64,000 nucleotides of DNA from the NCBI RefSeq assembly GCF_014837015.1, contig NZ_JACSPT010000007.1, forward strand, positions 62,001 through 126,000. Reading direction: 5' to 3'. Positions 9,150 through 18,987 of this stretch are shown one piece after another (the stretch's first letter is position 1; each line of letters begins with the position of its first letter). The position numbers were made by a program, and so were the translations under genes. Below the pieces are notes generated by a model that saw only the letters and a list, made by a program, of their open reading frames with translations, was not told the DNA's origin and did no database searches. The stretch is from Acinetobacter pecorum (GTDB lineage Bacteria; Pseudomonadota; Gammaproteobacteria; Pseudomonadales; Moraxellaceae).

Positions 9150-10220
9150 TTACGCGAAGATCACACGAATTTTTTCGTCTGCACCTGCAACCGATTCAGC
9201 ATTGTCTTGAATCTGACCCATTGCCCATGCTTTTTCGCCAAGCTTGTTGAGTAATTCAACGGTTTTGTCTGCATCAGCTGCATCAACAACCAGCACCATA
9301 CCGACGCCACAGTTGAAAGTACGATACATTTCAAACTGTTCTACACCGCCTTCACGTTGTAGAAGCTTGAATAGCTCAGGCCATTCCCAAGAAGATTCAT
9401 TCACAAGTGCTTGAGCGCCATTAGGAAGTACGCGCGGTAAGTTACCCGGCAAACCACCACCGGTGATGTGTGCCATCGCATGCACATCAACGTGTTTTAA
9501 CAGCTCAAGAATTGGTTTTACATAAATGCGTGTCGGTTCCATTGCAACATCTGCAAGTGGGCGACCATCCACGATTTGATTTAGATTAACGTTTTTTACG
9601 TCCAGGATTTTACGAAGCAGTGAGTAGCCATTTGAGTGTGCACCTGAAGAGGCCACACCAATTAAAACGTCACCCGCTTTGACTTTAGAGCCATCAATAA
9701 TTTTGCTTTGCTCAACAACACCGACACAGAAACCTGCAAGATCGTAATCTTCGCCTTCATACATGCCTGGCATTTCAGCAGTTTCACCACCGACCAATGC
9801 ACAGCCTGCAAGCTCACAACCAGCGCCAATACCAGTAACTACATTGGCAGCAACCTCAACATTTAAATGACCAGTTGCGTAATAGTCGAGGAAGAACAGT
9901 GGTTCAGCACCACAAACAAGAAGGTCATTCACACACATTGCAACCAGGTCTTGACCAATCGTGTCATGACGGTTCAAATTCAGTGCCAGACGTAATTTTG
10001 TACCAACACCATCTGTGCCAGATACGAGAACAGGTTCTTCATAACCTTTAGGAATTTTACAAAGTGCACCAAAGCCACCTAGACCGCCCATGACTTCAGG
10101 ACGTGAGGTACGCTTGGCGACAGATTTGATACGATCGACTAACGCGTCGCCCGCCTCAATGTCGACACCTGCATCTTTGTAGCTTAAACCAGTGTTTGGG
10201 GTAGAAGTTGAGTTGCTCAT
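9150..10220 (-). CDS. purM: Phosphoribosylformylglycinamidine cyclo-ligase (PurM)
   Basis: 356 residues, the family's usual length. Conserved segments include [13 protein letters not shown] at the N terminus, [42 protein letters not shown] and [12 protein letters not shown]. It makes AIR from FGAM with ATP, directly after the step catalysed by PurL (encoded 26 kb away). A GGAGA lies 8 bases before ATG 10220. The gene is first of a purM-purN operon, and its upstream region is shared with a divergent AI-2E-family gene. Confidence 0.97.
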   Translation of the reverse strand: MSNSTSTPNTGLSYKDAGVDIEAGDALVDRIKSVAKRTSRPEVMGGLGGFGALCKIPKGYEEPVLVSGTDGVGTKLRLALNLNRHDTIGQDLVAMCVNDLLVCGAEPLFFLDYYATGHLNVEVAANVVTGIGAGCELAGCALVGGETAEMPGMYEGEDYDLAGFCVGVVEQSKIIDGSKVKAGDVLIGVASSGAHSNGYSLLRKILDVKNVNLNQIVDGRPLADVAMEPTRIYVKPILELLKHVDVHAMAHITGGGLPGNLPRVLPNGAQALVNESSWEWPELFKLLQREGGVEQFEMYRTFNCGVGMVLVVDAADADKTVELLNKLGEKAWAMGQIQDNAESVAGADEKIRVIFA

Positions 10221-10355
10221 AATGAAGTCTCCGCATTCGCGGGTGCGATTATAACCTGAATATGAAAAACTCTTATGGTATTTGTGGCCTAAAATGCTAT
10301 CTTTATTAAAATATTTTAATTTTTATAATGATTAATAGAGAAAAGGCGAAACTTT

Positions 10356-11573
10356 ATGGTAGATCGCACATTGCGTCGCGTGTTTATCCTGGCTGGGATA
10401 GCTTTATTGCTATGGATTTTATATTTACTAAAACCCGTTGTAATTCCATTTGTTGCAGCATTTTTAATGGCGTATCTATTCAGTCCTCTGGTAGATAAAC
10501 TGCATGATATGGGTTTGCCGCGCTGGCTCTCTATTAGTATTGTTTTTATCGGGATCGGGGTTATCCTGATCCTGGCGACCTGGTATCTGATTCCGCTAAT
10601 CTGGCAGCAGCTGGTGTATGCACGTGACAATATACCCGCGATAATTGGATGGATTAATTCAACCTTTTTGCCTTGGTTGTCTCATACTTTTAATGTCGTC
10701 GAAATGGAAATTGATACCAATCAGATTTCTGATGTGGTCATGGATTATGTACAAACCAATTATAGTGCAGACAGTATCCAGACATTCTTGCTACGTCTTG
10801 CGCAATCTGGCATCAACTTTCTCCAGATTGGCGGTACAATTGTCTTAATTCCGATCATTGCCTTCTATTTTCTGCTGGATTGGGATCGTATGCTGGAAAG
10901 CTTGCGTCGCCTGATTCCACGTCCTTATGAAGACAGCACCTTAAGAATCGTAGGTGAATGCCACAGTGTGCTGGGCGCCTTTGTTAAAGGACAGTTTCTG
11001 GTGATGATTCTATTGGGAATTGTTTATGCAGTGGGCTTACAACTGATTGGTCTTGAAGTCGGTTTGATTATCGGTATGGTGGCAGGCCTGGCCAGTATTA
11101 TTCCTTATCTGGGCTTTGCTGTCGGTATTGTTGCGGCTGTGATTGCAACTTTCCTTCAGTTTGGGATTGACTGGTGGCAACTGGTTCTGGTTGGTGTGGT
11201 CTTTATGGTCGGTCAGGCTGTAGAAGGTTATGTACTGCAGCCATTTCTGCTTGGCGATAAAATTGGCTTATCACCAGTAGCGGTTGTATTTGCGGTACTG
11301 GCGGGTGCTCAACTGGCGGGTTTCATGGGGATGCTGATTGCATTGCCGGTTGCAGCAGTCATTGTGGTTCTATTGCGACATGCACGTGAATATTACGAAC
11401 ACACACACTTTTATGGAAATCAGGCTGTCATTATGAATGATCCGGCAACGGGTTCGATCAGTGTAGAAACAGAAGACTTAGATGTTGATATTGAAATGAA
11501 AAGGCCAAGAGTAAAACCCCTGCAAGAGGAAGAAAAATCCAGTAAGATTCATGATCCTCATCGTAAAGACTGA
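10356..11573 (+). CDS. AI-2E/PerM-family transporter
   Basis: 405 residues with 7-8 hydrophobic helices. The family features are the two N-terminal helices (FILAGIALLLWIL, PFVAAFLMAYLF), a soluble region at about 90-150, and the C-terminal block GLIIGMVAGLASIIPYLG...VGQAVEGYVLQPFLLGDKIGL, of which the IPYLG and LQP..LG segments are diagnostic. The C-terminal 45 residues are charged and cytoplasmic. The substrate is unknown; members range from AI-2 exporters to ion antiporters. It is followed 18 bases later by hda, a pairing common in gammaproteobacteria. Confidence 0.88.
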   Translation: MVDRTLRRVFILAGIALLLWILYLLKPVVIPFVAAFLMAYLFSPLVDKLHDMGLPRWLSISIVFIGIGVILILATWYLIPLIWQQLVYARDNIPAIIGWINSTFLPWLSHTFNVVEMEIDTNQISDVVMDYVQTNYSADSIQTFLLRLAQSGINFLQIGGTIVLIPIIAFYFLLDWDRMLESLRRLIPRPYEDSTLRIVGECHSVLGAFVKGQFLVMILLGIVYAVGLQLIGLEVGLIIGMVAGLASIIPYLGFAVGIVAAVIATFLQFGIDWWQLVLVGVVFMVGQAVEGYVLQPFLLGDKIGLSPVAVVFAVLAGAQLAGFMGMLIALPVAAVIVVLLRHAREYYEHTHFYGNQAVIMNDPATGSISVETEDLDVDIEMKRPRVKPLQEEEKSSKIHDPHRKD

Positions 11574-11591
11574 TAAGGTCCAAAAAATCAT

Positions 11592-12296
11592 ATGCGTCAA
11601 TTACAGTTAGATATAGAACCTCAGCTTGATGCCCGAATCAGTGATTTTTCAGGGCCGGGCTGGGGACATGTGATTGATGCTGTCCGTCAATTACATGCAG
11701 GGCTGATCAGCCGTTTTTATGTCTATGGAGGAGCCGGTACAGGTAAGAGTCATTTGTTGTCTGCCATTTGTGACTCTTATTTGGAAGTAGGTAAATCTGC
11801 AATTCAGGTATCCTTGCTTGAACTTCTAGATGCACCGACCGAGGCGATTACTTCGCTGGATCGTTTTGATCTGGTCGCACTTGATGATATTGAGGCAATT
11901 AGTGGGGTACCACATTGGCAACGCGCCGTCTTTCACCTGATTAATTATAATAATGAAGGGGGTGGCCAGTTGGTATTTTCCTCACGCTTTGCCCCTATCG
12001 AACTGAAGCTTGAATTACCTGACTTGCAATCCCGCCTCACTCAGGCGGTTAGTACCCGGGTTCCGAGCGGCAGTCTGTATGCTGATCGTTATGCCTTGAT
12101 TTCATCAGTTTTAGATCGTCGTGGTATTCATCTAGATCCTCAAATTTTTGATTATTTACTGAATCATGGACCACATCAAACTTCGGTACTTTTACAGAGA
12201 TTAGAGCAGATTATTCAATTGCTTAAAGGGGAAAAACTGAAGGTCAGCAATGCCAATTTGCGACAGATTTATGCCTTGATTGACGAATATCGGTAA
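11592..12296 (+). CDS. hda: DnaA regulatory inactivator Hda
   Basis: 234 residues. An N-terminal clamp-binding-like QLQLDIEPQLD precedes an AAA+ DnaA-like domain with GGAGTGKSHL (Walker A), LVALDDIEAISG (Walker B) and FSSRFAP (sensor 1). A DnaA domain IV is absent, which separates Hda from DnaA. With the sliding clamp it stimulates ATP hydrolysis on DnaA after initiation. The ATG is 18 bases after the AI-2E-family gene, so the two are probably co-transcribed. Confidence 0.9.
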   Translation: MRQLQLDIEPQLDARISDFSGPGWGHVIDAVRQLHAGLISRFYVYGGAGTGKSHLLSAICDSYLEVGKSAIQVSLLELLDAPTEAITSLDRFDLVALDDIEAISGVPHWQRAVFHLINYNNEGGGQLVFSSRFAPIELKLELPDLQSRLTQAVSTRVPSGSLYADRYALISSVLDRRGIHLDPQIFDYLLNHGPHQTSVLLQRLEQIIQLLKGEKLKVSNANLRQIYALIDEYR

Positions 12297-12416
12297 ACTA
12301 TAAAAAATCTTGAGTAATTACTCAGTCTATGCCACAGTAAGGCAAAATAATTCGTTGTTGCAAGGATTCTGCAACTTTAGAAGAAAAAGAAAGAGATAAA
12401 AATTAAGGAGAAGGTT

Positions 12417-14216
12417 ATGCTCAAGAAGAGCATAGGCATAGCTTTGCTATGTATAGCGGGGCAGGCATATAGTGCAGATATTATTGTAACTACTACAGAA
12501 GATATTGAAAAAGATGACAAGGAATGTTCACTTCGAGAAGCGATTGAATATGTTAATCGTGGCTTAGCCAAAGCCGGTTTTATGGGGTGCGGCGGGGAAA
12601 ACTCATCCAGTACTATTATTTTAAAAGAAAAAAATACCTATGTGCTAAACAAGCATATTGCGATTAAAAAATCTCTTACAATCCGTGCGCTCGCAGAAGT
12701 TGATGGGGAATTCAGTACGGAAGAAAAAGCATTAGGCTTACATAATGCTCATATTCAAATGAAAGGGACTGATAACCTATTTAGGGTCAACAGTACAGAC
12801 ACACTGATTCAGTTAAACTTGAAAGAACTGGATCTTGAAGGTTGTGGGAAGGCCAGTTGTACTGAACAAGGCGGCTTGATTTATAATAAAGGACAGTTAA
12901 TTTTAGAACATAGCCGTCTTTTTAATGCAGCTGCCAATTTGGGTGGCGCAATTTATAATGCTGGAAAGTTTGGCCAGAACCTAACCAGCCGTGTAGAAAT
13001 TAAAAACAGCCTGATCGAAAATAATAAAGCGCAACGAGGCGCGATCCTGTATAGCGAACTACCGGCATTCCTTATTTCTCAAAGTGTACTTAAAAATAAC
13101 CAGACACTAGATAATTCAGCGACCAATATTTTTAGTGCTGGACAATTTGCTAACACCAGTAAAGAGCAAAGTATTAGTGGAGAAGTATTAAGTAGCACCA
13201 TACTCAAAAATAAAGGGATACTCATCAATGTCATGGATGGAATGGGGCTAAATAATCTCACCATGGTTGACAATGAAGATACTGCTTTGCGTATCCATGC
13301 TCCGAATGGCAGGGCTTATGTGGCTAACAGCATTATTTTAAGAAATGGTACACAGGATTGCCAAATTATCACTGGTGACAAGACTTTGTCGCAAAATAAT
13401 CTGCTGACTACATCTTGTGGTGCGGGAGATACAATTGCACCGAATCAATTCTGGAATAATACACAATTATTTGCTGAATCTTCAGATAAAAGTGAAGGTA
13501 TGTGTCAAACCCTGAATGAAAATAGTACAGCTATCCTTTGTCCATATAGCGTGCCTAAAGGACAGTTTCTCGGATATATGCGTCCCCGAATTTTATTAAA
13601 CTATATTCTTGTGAACGAATCACCGATCGTAAATAGAGGCACAGCACTGAATCTGGCAAATCCTACCGTTGCCTGTGAGGCTGCTGATCAACGCGGGATC
13701 AACCGTTTGATGGATAATTTATTTTGTGATCGTGGAGCTATTGAAATCACGATTCCAACCTCGGGCAGTCTGGTTGGACAAGACCTGTTAAAGGGAGAAA
13801 TTGCCAAGTTTTCAATTGAACCTTATCTGGGAGATAGTGATTTAATTCCAAAACAGTACTGTAATGCGATTGTGGGGCAGAATCCTGATGATCAATCTTG
13901 GCAAGACGGCTGTTTGAAAGTAGTGCAAACCAAAACAGCCTCAAAGGGTAAAACAGTCATCGATATTCATGGCAATGTTGTTTATACCCCGAATTCTACC
14001 TGGCATGGAGCAGATATTTTTGAACTACAAGTGGTGACCTCCTCGACACGGTTTAATAAAACAAAACCTTATCTGACCATTACTACTCAAGTTGTTCAGG
14101 CGCCAAAAAATGAAATGGAAGACAAAGCAGTCAAAACGTCAGGCGGCTCATGGGGGGGTGGTGGACTGTTGATATTACTCGGCTTAATGGGTTTACGCCG
14201 TAAACTAAAAGATTAA
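12417..14216 (+). CDS. CSLREA-domain protein with GlyGly-CTERM sorting signal
   Basis: 599 residues. A signal peptide (about residues 1-20, ending AYSA) is followed by CSLREAIEYVN at about 37-47, the CSLREA motif. A right-handed beta-helix-like region rich in N, L and I follows (for example LIYNKGQLILEHS, GGAIYNAGKF). The C terminus is Gly-rich (SGGSWGGGG), then a hydrophobic helix and RRKLKD, a GlyGly-CTERM tail, normally cut by a rhombosortase on the way to type II secretion or surface display. No rhombosortase gene lies in the window. AAGGAG precedes the ATG. The next gene, 9 bases on, is a paralogue. Function unknown. Confidence 0.8.
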   Translation: MLKKSIGIALLCIAGQAYSADIIVTTTEDIEKDDKECSLREAIEYVNRGLAKAGFMGCGGENSSSTIILKEKNTYVLNKHIAIKKSLTIRALAEVDGEFSTEEKALGLHNAHIQMKGTDNLFRVNSTDTLIQLNLKELDLEGCGKASCTEQGGLIYNKGQLILEHSRLFNAAANLGGAIYNAGKFGQNLTSRVEIKNSLIENNKAQRGAILYSELPAFLISQSVLKNNQTLDNSATNIFSAGQFANTSKEQSISGEVLSSTILKNKGILINVMDGMGLNNLTMVDNEDTALRIHAPNGRAYVANSIILRNGTQDCQIITGDKTLSQNNLLTTSCGAGDTIAPNQFWNNTQLFAESSDKSEGMCQTLNENSTAILCPYSVPKGQFLGYMRPRILLNYILVNESPIVNRGTALNLANPTVACEAADQRGINRLMDNLFCDRGAIEITIPTSGSLVGQDLLKGEIAKFSIEPYLGDSDLIPKQYCNAIVGQNPDDQSWQDGCLKVVQTKTASKGKTVIDIHGNVVYTPNSTWHGADIFELQVVTSSTRFNKTKPYLTITTQVVQAPKNEMEDKAVKTSGGSWGGGGLLILLGLMGLRRKLKD

Positions 14217-14225
14217 GGAAAAATC

Positions 14226-16637
14226 ATGAAAAATTATAAAAAAGGACTGCTTGCGGCCATGATTTTATCTGCCATGAGTTTGATGGCAGCCGAAGATAAA
14301 ACAATATATGTCACTACTTTTGTCGATGAAGACGGCGAGAATAATGAAGCCTGTTCTTTACGAGAAGCAATTAAAACTGCAAAACTGGATAAATCTTATG
14401 GTGGCTGTAACGTAGGACGTACGCTTCGACTGGACGGTTCGGCCCCAGATGTAATTCAGCTTGAAGCAGGTGAGTACAAACTGGAACGAGAGCTTATCGT
14501 AGAGTCTGCCCTCAAAATTTATGGAAAAACACCATTTAGCTATACCCGTCGTAGTCCGATTACGAATTTATACCCAACTCGAGAAGCTTTAAAAACTACA
14601 ATTTCAGGCCAGAAAAAAACCCGATTATTTAATAGTATGGCCAGTCAGTCTAGCTTGGAGATTCATCATCTGATTTTAAAAGATGGCTATGCAGCAATAA
14701 ATGGATTGGATAAAGGCAATGGTGGTACTTTCTATGTAGCGGGACCTCTAAGCATTAATACCAGTGAAATAGTGAATTCCCGAGCAGCCGCAGAAGGGGG
14801 AGCTATTTATAGTGTGGCAATGAATACAGAAAAAAATATTACCATTCAGGATTCTTTGATTCACCAAAATCAGGCGAATTCATATGGTAGTGTTCTGGCG
14901 ATGGACTGTCAGGCAAATTTAGGTGCGACTCAAACCAATGTGAAAATCAATTCTAGTAGTATTACTCGAAACGGTTCAAGTCTTACGAACAGTATTCTTG
15001 ATTTTTGTGGCTATGCGACAGTAGAAATGGTGAACTCAACTATTGCGAAAAATACTGCGAGTGCCACTGGACATATTGTGCGTATGACGAATCAGGTTAA
15101 TCGTCCGCTCAGTGCCTTTTCCAGTTTAACAGCCGCGAGTAATACCATTGTCGAAAATACAGCCAAATCTACGCTATTGTATGACAATGTAGGCTCTAAA
15201 GTTTTTGGGTTTAATGTCCTGGCATTCAATCAGGGCTTATCTTGCGAATATGGCTTGAATCAGGGGAATCCAACCAAAGAACAACAAGTCAAATTTTACA
15301 CAACACAAAATGCAATTCAAAGCACTGGCCCTTCGCGTTGTGTACTACCTCCCTTAGAAGAAAATGCCACTTCAAATAATCTGGATGTCTCGAGTAGTAC
15401 GTTCAGCAGTTTATTAACCGATTATCTTGAGCCTGCGATTGATAATCGCTATTTGGGGCTGTATTACCCGCGGGATAATAAGACGGCAACAGATTTGGTA
15501 GATATTGGTGAAAGTGGCTGTATCGAACAAGACCAGCGTGGTGTTGATCGTGTGATTGGTTCCACATTAACATTTGATCCAGATGCAAAAAATACCTGTG
15601 AGATCGGCTCAGTTGAAATCCGACGTTTGACGGCCGCAGATATTACCGATTTGAAAAATACAAATTTGGTGGGACTTAATGATTTTTATCAAACAAATAT
15701 AGATGATATTAAGAAGATTATTGCGGATAAAAATACACCGGCAGATGAGTTGCCCGGTTTAAAGGAAGAATTAAAAGAGTACGAAGACCTGCTTAAATAT
15801 ACCAAGCAATATCAGAAATATCGTGCAATTTATATCAATCCATTTGTTTTGGCTATGCCGCAGGAAACCTTATCTGGCAATATCATTCAAACTAAAATAT
15901 TTAACTCAAAAAATTACGATATTAGTGTGAGAGCTCTGGGTGTGGGTAAATTAACTGGTACTGGTAATTCGGCCAGTGTAGAGGGAAACCCCAATGATCC
16001 AAATCTTAAATGTGAATGGAAACCAGATTTGAACCGCATCATGATGTATCGTACTGATGCTAAGGACACCAGCTCGGTGGATATGGAGTTCTGTAGTTAT
16101 ACTATTAAAGACCGAGCAACGGGTGCGAGCAGTACAGGTCTTTTAAGAGCAGCTTTTACCAATATTGCACCTATTGCAAAGAATGATGAATACCGGATTA
16201 GCCCAGAGAATAATCTTACGGTGACTGTAAATCCGCTTGAAAATGATAGTGATGACGGGGACGGACCATTACCATCAGGAAAGTCGGCTTTTTATCATGA
16301 TAAAGATGGCAAAGAGATTCCGATTCGTATTCTCAAGCTTCCTGCAGGAGTTTCACTTAAAGCTGAGCGACAAGGAGCTTGTCCGGATCCCTATCAGAAC
16401 CAGACTTGTTATGGTGGAAAGCTGACATTTAGCGTGAGGAATAACTTAAGCCAGGCAAATTACAGCATGGAGTATGCAATTTTTGACGCAGATGCAAAAA
16501 TCTCAGAAACAGCCACGATCTTGTTACGTAATACAGTTAAAAATACCAATACTTCCTCCAGTGGTGGGGGAGCAAGCGGTATTTGGGCGCTACTGGGATT
16601 ATTGGGACTGGCAGCTTATCGTCGTTTAAGAAAATAA
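14226..16637 (+). CDS. Larger CSLREA-domain protein with GlyGly-CTERM sorting signal
   Basis: 803 residues. It has a signal peptide (about 1-21), CSLREAIKTAK at about 43, and a long beta-helix-like region with GGAIYS and repeated N-I-S-S/T turns. A charged, probably coiled segment lies around 480-540 (residues rich in D, K and E). Further on, IAPIAKNDEYRISPENN looks like the start of a cadherin/Ig-like tandem domain. The tail SSSGGGASG plus hydrophobic helix and YRRLRK is a GlyGly-CTERM. Compared with its upstream paralogue it has about 200 extra residues between the helix and tail. AAGGAAAA precedes the ATG. Likely an exported adhesin-like or passenger protein; the role is inferred. Confidence 0.78.
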   Translation: MKNYKKGLLAAMILSAMSLMAAEDKTIYVTTFVDEDGENNEACSLREAIKTAKLDKSYGGCNVGRTLRLDGSAPDVIQLEAGEYKLERELIVESALKIYGKTPFSYTRRSPITNLYPTREALKTTISGQKKTRLFNSMASQSSLEIHHLILKDGYAAINGLDKGNGGTFYVAGPLSINTSEIVNSRAAAEGGAIYSVAMNTEKNITIQDSLIHQNQANSYGSVLAMDCQANLGATQTNVKINSSSITRNGSSLTNSILDFCGYATVEMVNSTIAKNTASATGHIVRMTNQVNRPLSAFSSLTAASNTIVENTAKSTLLYDNVGSKVFGFNVLAFNQGLSCEYGLNQGNPTKEQQVKFYTTQNAIQSTGPSRCVLPPLEENATSNNLDVSSSTFSSLLTDYLEPAIDNRYLGLYYPRDNKTATDLVDIGESGCIEQDQRGVDRVIGSTLTFDPDAKNTCEIGSVEIRRLTAADITDLKNTNLVGLNDFYQTNIDDIKKIIADKNTPADELPGLKEELKEYEDLLKYTKQYQKYRAIYINPFVLAMPQETLSGNIIQTKIFNSKNYDISVRALGVGKLTGTGNSASVEGNPNDPNLKCEWKPDLNRIMMYRTDAKDTSSVDMEFCSYTIKDRATGASSTGLLRAAFTNIAPIAKNDEYRISPENNLTVTVNPLENDSDDGDGPLPSGKSAFYHDKDGKEIPIRILKLPAGVSLKAERQGACPDPYQNQTCYGGKLTFSVRNNLSQANYSMEYAIFDADAKISETATILLRNTVKNTNTSSSGGGASGIWALLGLLGLAAYRRLRK

Positions 16638-16654
16638 AATACGATTGAAGTTAT

Positions 16655-16688
16655 AAAAAAGCCTCTATTCTATATGGAGGCTTTTTTT
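16655..16688. terminator. Bidirectional intrinsic terminator
   Basis: A6-GCCTC, loop, GAGGC-T7. It lies between the convergent CSLREA operon and the DUF3106 gene. Confidence 0.8.
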
Positions 16689-16699
16689 ATCTATATCGC

Positions 16700-17110
16700 T
16701 TAATGTGAGGGAGGTTGTTGAGTCACTTGCTGATATTTGAGAATGTATTCTTCCCGAATGGCGAGACGCTCTTCCGGTGTCGCTTTTTGCATACGTGTAC
16801 CCAGTTCCTTACGCTCTTGGCTGCTCATCATTTGCCAAGTTTCACGCATTTTTTGTTTTTCTGCATCAGGAAGTTGGGTAAACCAGTCCATACGCTGCTG
16901 TAAGCTGACACGTTGTTGTTCTGGGATTTCTTTTAGGGATTGATAACGTTTAATGAGTGCCAGTTGTTCGGCATCAGAAAGATTATCCCAAGTATCGGTA
17001 ACTTGGGAATTAGCATCTTTGGAAAATAGCCAAAAACGTTCAAATCCTGCAAAGCTAGTTTGTAGAAAGCCGAGTGCACAAAAAACAATTGCCAACTTTT
17101 TAGCTGCCAT
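16700..17110 (-). CDS. DUF3106-type periplasmic protein
   Basis: 136 residues from ATG 17110. This start is preferred over a GTG at 17128 because AGGTGAGGA lies 11 bases before it and the product then begins with a clean signal peptide (MAAKKLAIVFCALGFLQTSFA). The mature part is helical and charged with repeated L-x-x-x-E-R/Q blocks (DNLSDAEQLALIKRY, LPDAEKQKMRETW, ATPEERLAIREEY), the DUF3106 pattern. It overlaps the upstream membrane-protein gene by 11 bases and is third in a sigma factor operon. The three-gene context suggests a regulatory or envelope-stress link, which is inference. Confidence 0.75.
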   Translation of the reverse strand: MAAKKLAIVFCALGFLQTSFAGFERFWLFSKDANSQVTDTWDNLSDAEQLALIKRYQSLKEIPEQQRVSLQQRMDWFTQLPDAEKQKMRETWQMMSSQERKELGTRMQKATPEERLAIREEYILKYQQVTQQPPSH

Positions 17111-17417
17111 GTGGAACTTTGTCCTCACCTAAAACCATTAACATTTCTAAATCTTCAAGCATTTGCGGAGACAGTTTTGGTACTGAAACCATTTGAGTTT
17201 GCGGCTCGTTGTGGTCCGAAAGATTCGGTAACACTACCACGCCTGCAATCGCAGCTGCCAACGCAAATCCGGACATTTTTAGAAAGGCAAAGCGTGAATG
17301 TTTTGCATCCTGAATTTCTTCAAGAACATGATGCATGACCACAGGTTTATCTTTATGTTGCTGTGCCAGCCCGTCAAGTTTGGAAGTTACTTGTTTTAAG
17401 AAATCATCTTGATTCAT
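17100..17417 (-). CDS. Small single-pass membrane protein, putative anti-sigma partner
   Basis: 105 residues. A cytoplasmic helical N-terminal part (about 1-45, with DDFLKQVTSKLDGLAQQ) is followed by one membrane helix at about 48-63 (SGFALAAAIAGVVVLP) and a short periplasmic tail. The stop of the sigma factor gene overlaps its ATG by four bases, so the two products are made together. The topology and coupling fit an anti-sigma factor or a DUF3619-like protein, but no zinc-binding anti-sigma motif is visible. Function is inferred from context. Confidence 0.6.
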   Translation of the reverse strand: MNQDDFLKQVTSKLDGLAQQHKDKPVVMHHVLEEIQDAKHSRFAFLKMSGFALAAAIAGVVVLPNLSDHNEPQTQMVSVPKLSPQMLEDLEMLMVLGEDKVPHGS

Positions 17418-18049
17418 TCTGATGACCCTCCCAGATATGGATTTAAATGTGCTAAAGAGGCACGTAAGCCTTGAATGGCACGGTGATAATGGGTTTTTAC
17501 ACTGCCTTCGGTGCAGTTCATAATTTGTGCGGTGGTATGGGTGTCGAATCCTTCCCAGGCTCTTAGCATAAATGCCTGTTGCTGACGCACTGGCAATTTT
17601 GCAATCGCTTCCTGGATTTCTTCAGCAGTCACTGCCTGATCGAGAAATTCCAGAGGTGTAGGTGTTGATTCATCGACAACATCATCAAATTCAATTTCGT
17701 CATCATCGAGGCTGACTTTTTTGAAAAATGAAAACATTTGACCACGTCGTGCTTCTTTGCGACGCCAATCCTGTAACTTGTTGTGCAGGATAGTATAAAA
17801 AAGCGGATACCATTCTTCAGTCGTCTTTTCTGCATAGGATTTATGCAAGGAAATGAAGGCTTCCTGAACCAGATCCATGGCAATACCATGCTGACCTTGG
17901 GTTGCACTTTCCATCATCACCAAAGCCCGTCCCGTCACATCCTGCATGAAATTCTTCAGACGTGCTTCGGCCGTACTCTTTAGAATACTTACATCCTGTG
18001 ACTGCAACTGTTTTGGTGCTAAATCCATAGAGATGGAAAATCCTGTCAT
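17414..18049 (-). CDS. RNA polymerase sigma-70 family factor (ECF-like)
   Basis: 211 residues from ATG 18049; a TTG at 18115 would add 22 residues that look non-conserved. Region 2 includes DLVQEAFISLHK and EEWYPLFYTILHNKLQDWRRKE. A linker of about 35 acidic residues (SLDDDEIEFDDVVDES) separates it from region 4: LPVRQQQAFMLRAWEGFDTHTTAQIMNCTEGSVKTHYHRAIQGLR, which contains the helix-turn-helix. The operon order sigma factor, small membrane protein, DUF3106 protein is found in other proteobacteria. The target promoters are unknown. Confidence 0.85.
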   Translation of the reverse strand: MTGFSISMDLAPKQLQSQDVSILKSTAEARLKNFMQDVTGRALVMMESATQGQHGIAMDLVQEAFISLHKSYAEKTTEEWYPLFYTILHNKLQDWRRKEARRGQMFSFFKKVSLDDDEIEFDDVVDESTPTPLEFLDQAVTAEEIQEAIAKLPVRQQQAFMLRAWEGFDTHTTAQIMNCTEGSVKTHYHRAIQGLRASLAHLNPYLGGSSE

Positions 18050-18195
18050 TGGACACCCACCATTATTCCCAAGTTCATGATCACATAACGTTGGGAGTAA
18101 TGGTTTGGTTGACAATTAAGTTTATTATTTTTGTAGTTTAATCTATTTTATACATGGGCAGGGTCGTATTAAAACACTGTAACCTAAATCCCTAA

Positions 18196-18972
18196 TTAGA
18201 TACGTTGACGAACCATTTCAAAGAAGCAGATCGAACCCGCAACAGCGACATTAAGCGATTCCTGGCCCCCTGGTTGCGGAATCGTCACAGCTTCAGCATG
18301 CTGCATGGCATAATCCGATACACCTTGGCCTTCATTACCTAGGATCCATACGCAAGGTTTACGTAAGTCTTTTGAATACAGGCTTTCAGCGCGATGTGAG
18401 CTGGTGACATAAACCGGGATCTGAAATTGCTCAAGAATTTGTTCAAGGGCAATATTTTCAAAAGTTTGCAGTGTGAAGTGCGCACCCATGCCGGCACGTA
18501 AGACTCGTGGAGACCAGAGAGACGCAGAACCTTTGGTACAAACAATCTGTTCAATACCGGCTGCTGCTGCAGAACGAAGCAGCGTTCCGACATTTCCTGG
18601 ATCCTGTACATTTTCCAGAATCAAGGTATCTGCCTTGAAATCAAGAGCGTAGTTTGCTGTCGGTAGAGTCACCACAGCCAAACAGGCCAATGATGTTCCT
18701 AAGGTACTTAAATCTTTGTACAAGGATTCGCCCAGAACAAAGACTGTACCTGTATATTTTGTAAGAATTTTCTCGAAATCTGGGTGGGAAAGGGCTTGTT
18801 CAGTGGTGAAAATCGAATCAATTTTACGGTTTTCATGCAGCCAGGCGAGAGACAGATGTGTGCCTTCCAGGACAGTCTGGCCCTGTTTTTTACGATAGGT
18901 ATTCTGTTCAATCAAACCACGTAAGTGTTTAATCTTCGGGTTGTCTTTAGAGTCAAGAAAAAAAGTTGCCAT
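18196..18972 (-). CDS. SpoU/TrmH-family RNA 2'-O-methyltransferase
   Basis: 258 residues from ATG 18972; a TTG at 19002 is an alternative but lies in a hairpin. The N-terminal substrate-binding domain (NPKIKHLRGLIEQNTYRKKQGQTVLEG) precedes the SPOUT knot: LILENVQDPGNVGTLLRSAAAAG (motif 1), WILGNEGQGVS (motif 2) and IPQPGGQESLNVAVAGSICFFE (motif 3). It methylates ribose in rRNA or tRNA; the target nucleotide cannot be read from sequence. It lies 52 bases downstream of fbp, with a strong hairpin in the leader. Confidence 0.88.
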   Translation of the reverse strand: MATFFLDSKDNPKIKHLRGLIEQNTYRKKQGQTVLEGTHLSLAWLHENRKIDSIFTTEQALSHPDFEKILTKYTGTVFVLGESLYKDLSTLGTSLACLAVVTLPTANYALDFKADTLILENVQDPGNVGTLLRSAAAAGIEQIVCTKGSASLWSPRVLRAGMGAHFTLQTFENIALEQILEQFQIPVYVTSSHRAESLYSKDLRKPCVWILGNEGQGVSDYAMQHAEAVTIPQPGGQESLNVAVAGSICFFEMVRQRI

Positions 18973-18987
18973 GGGAGATATAATCCA

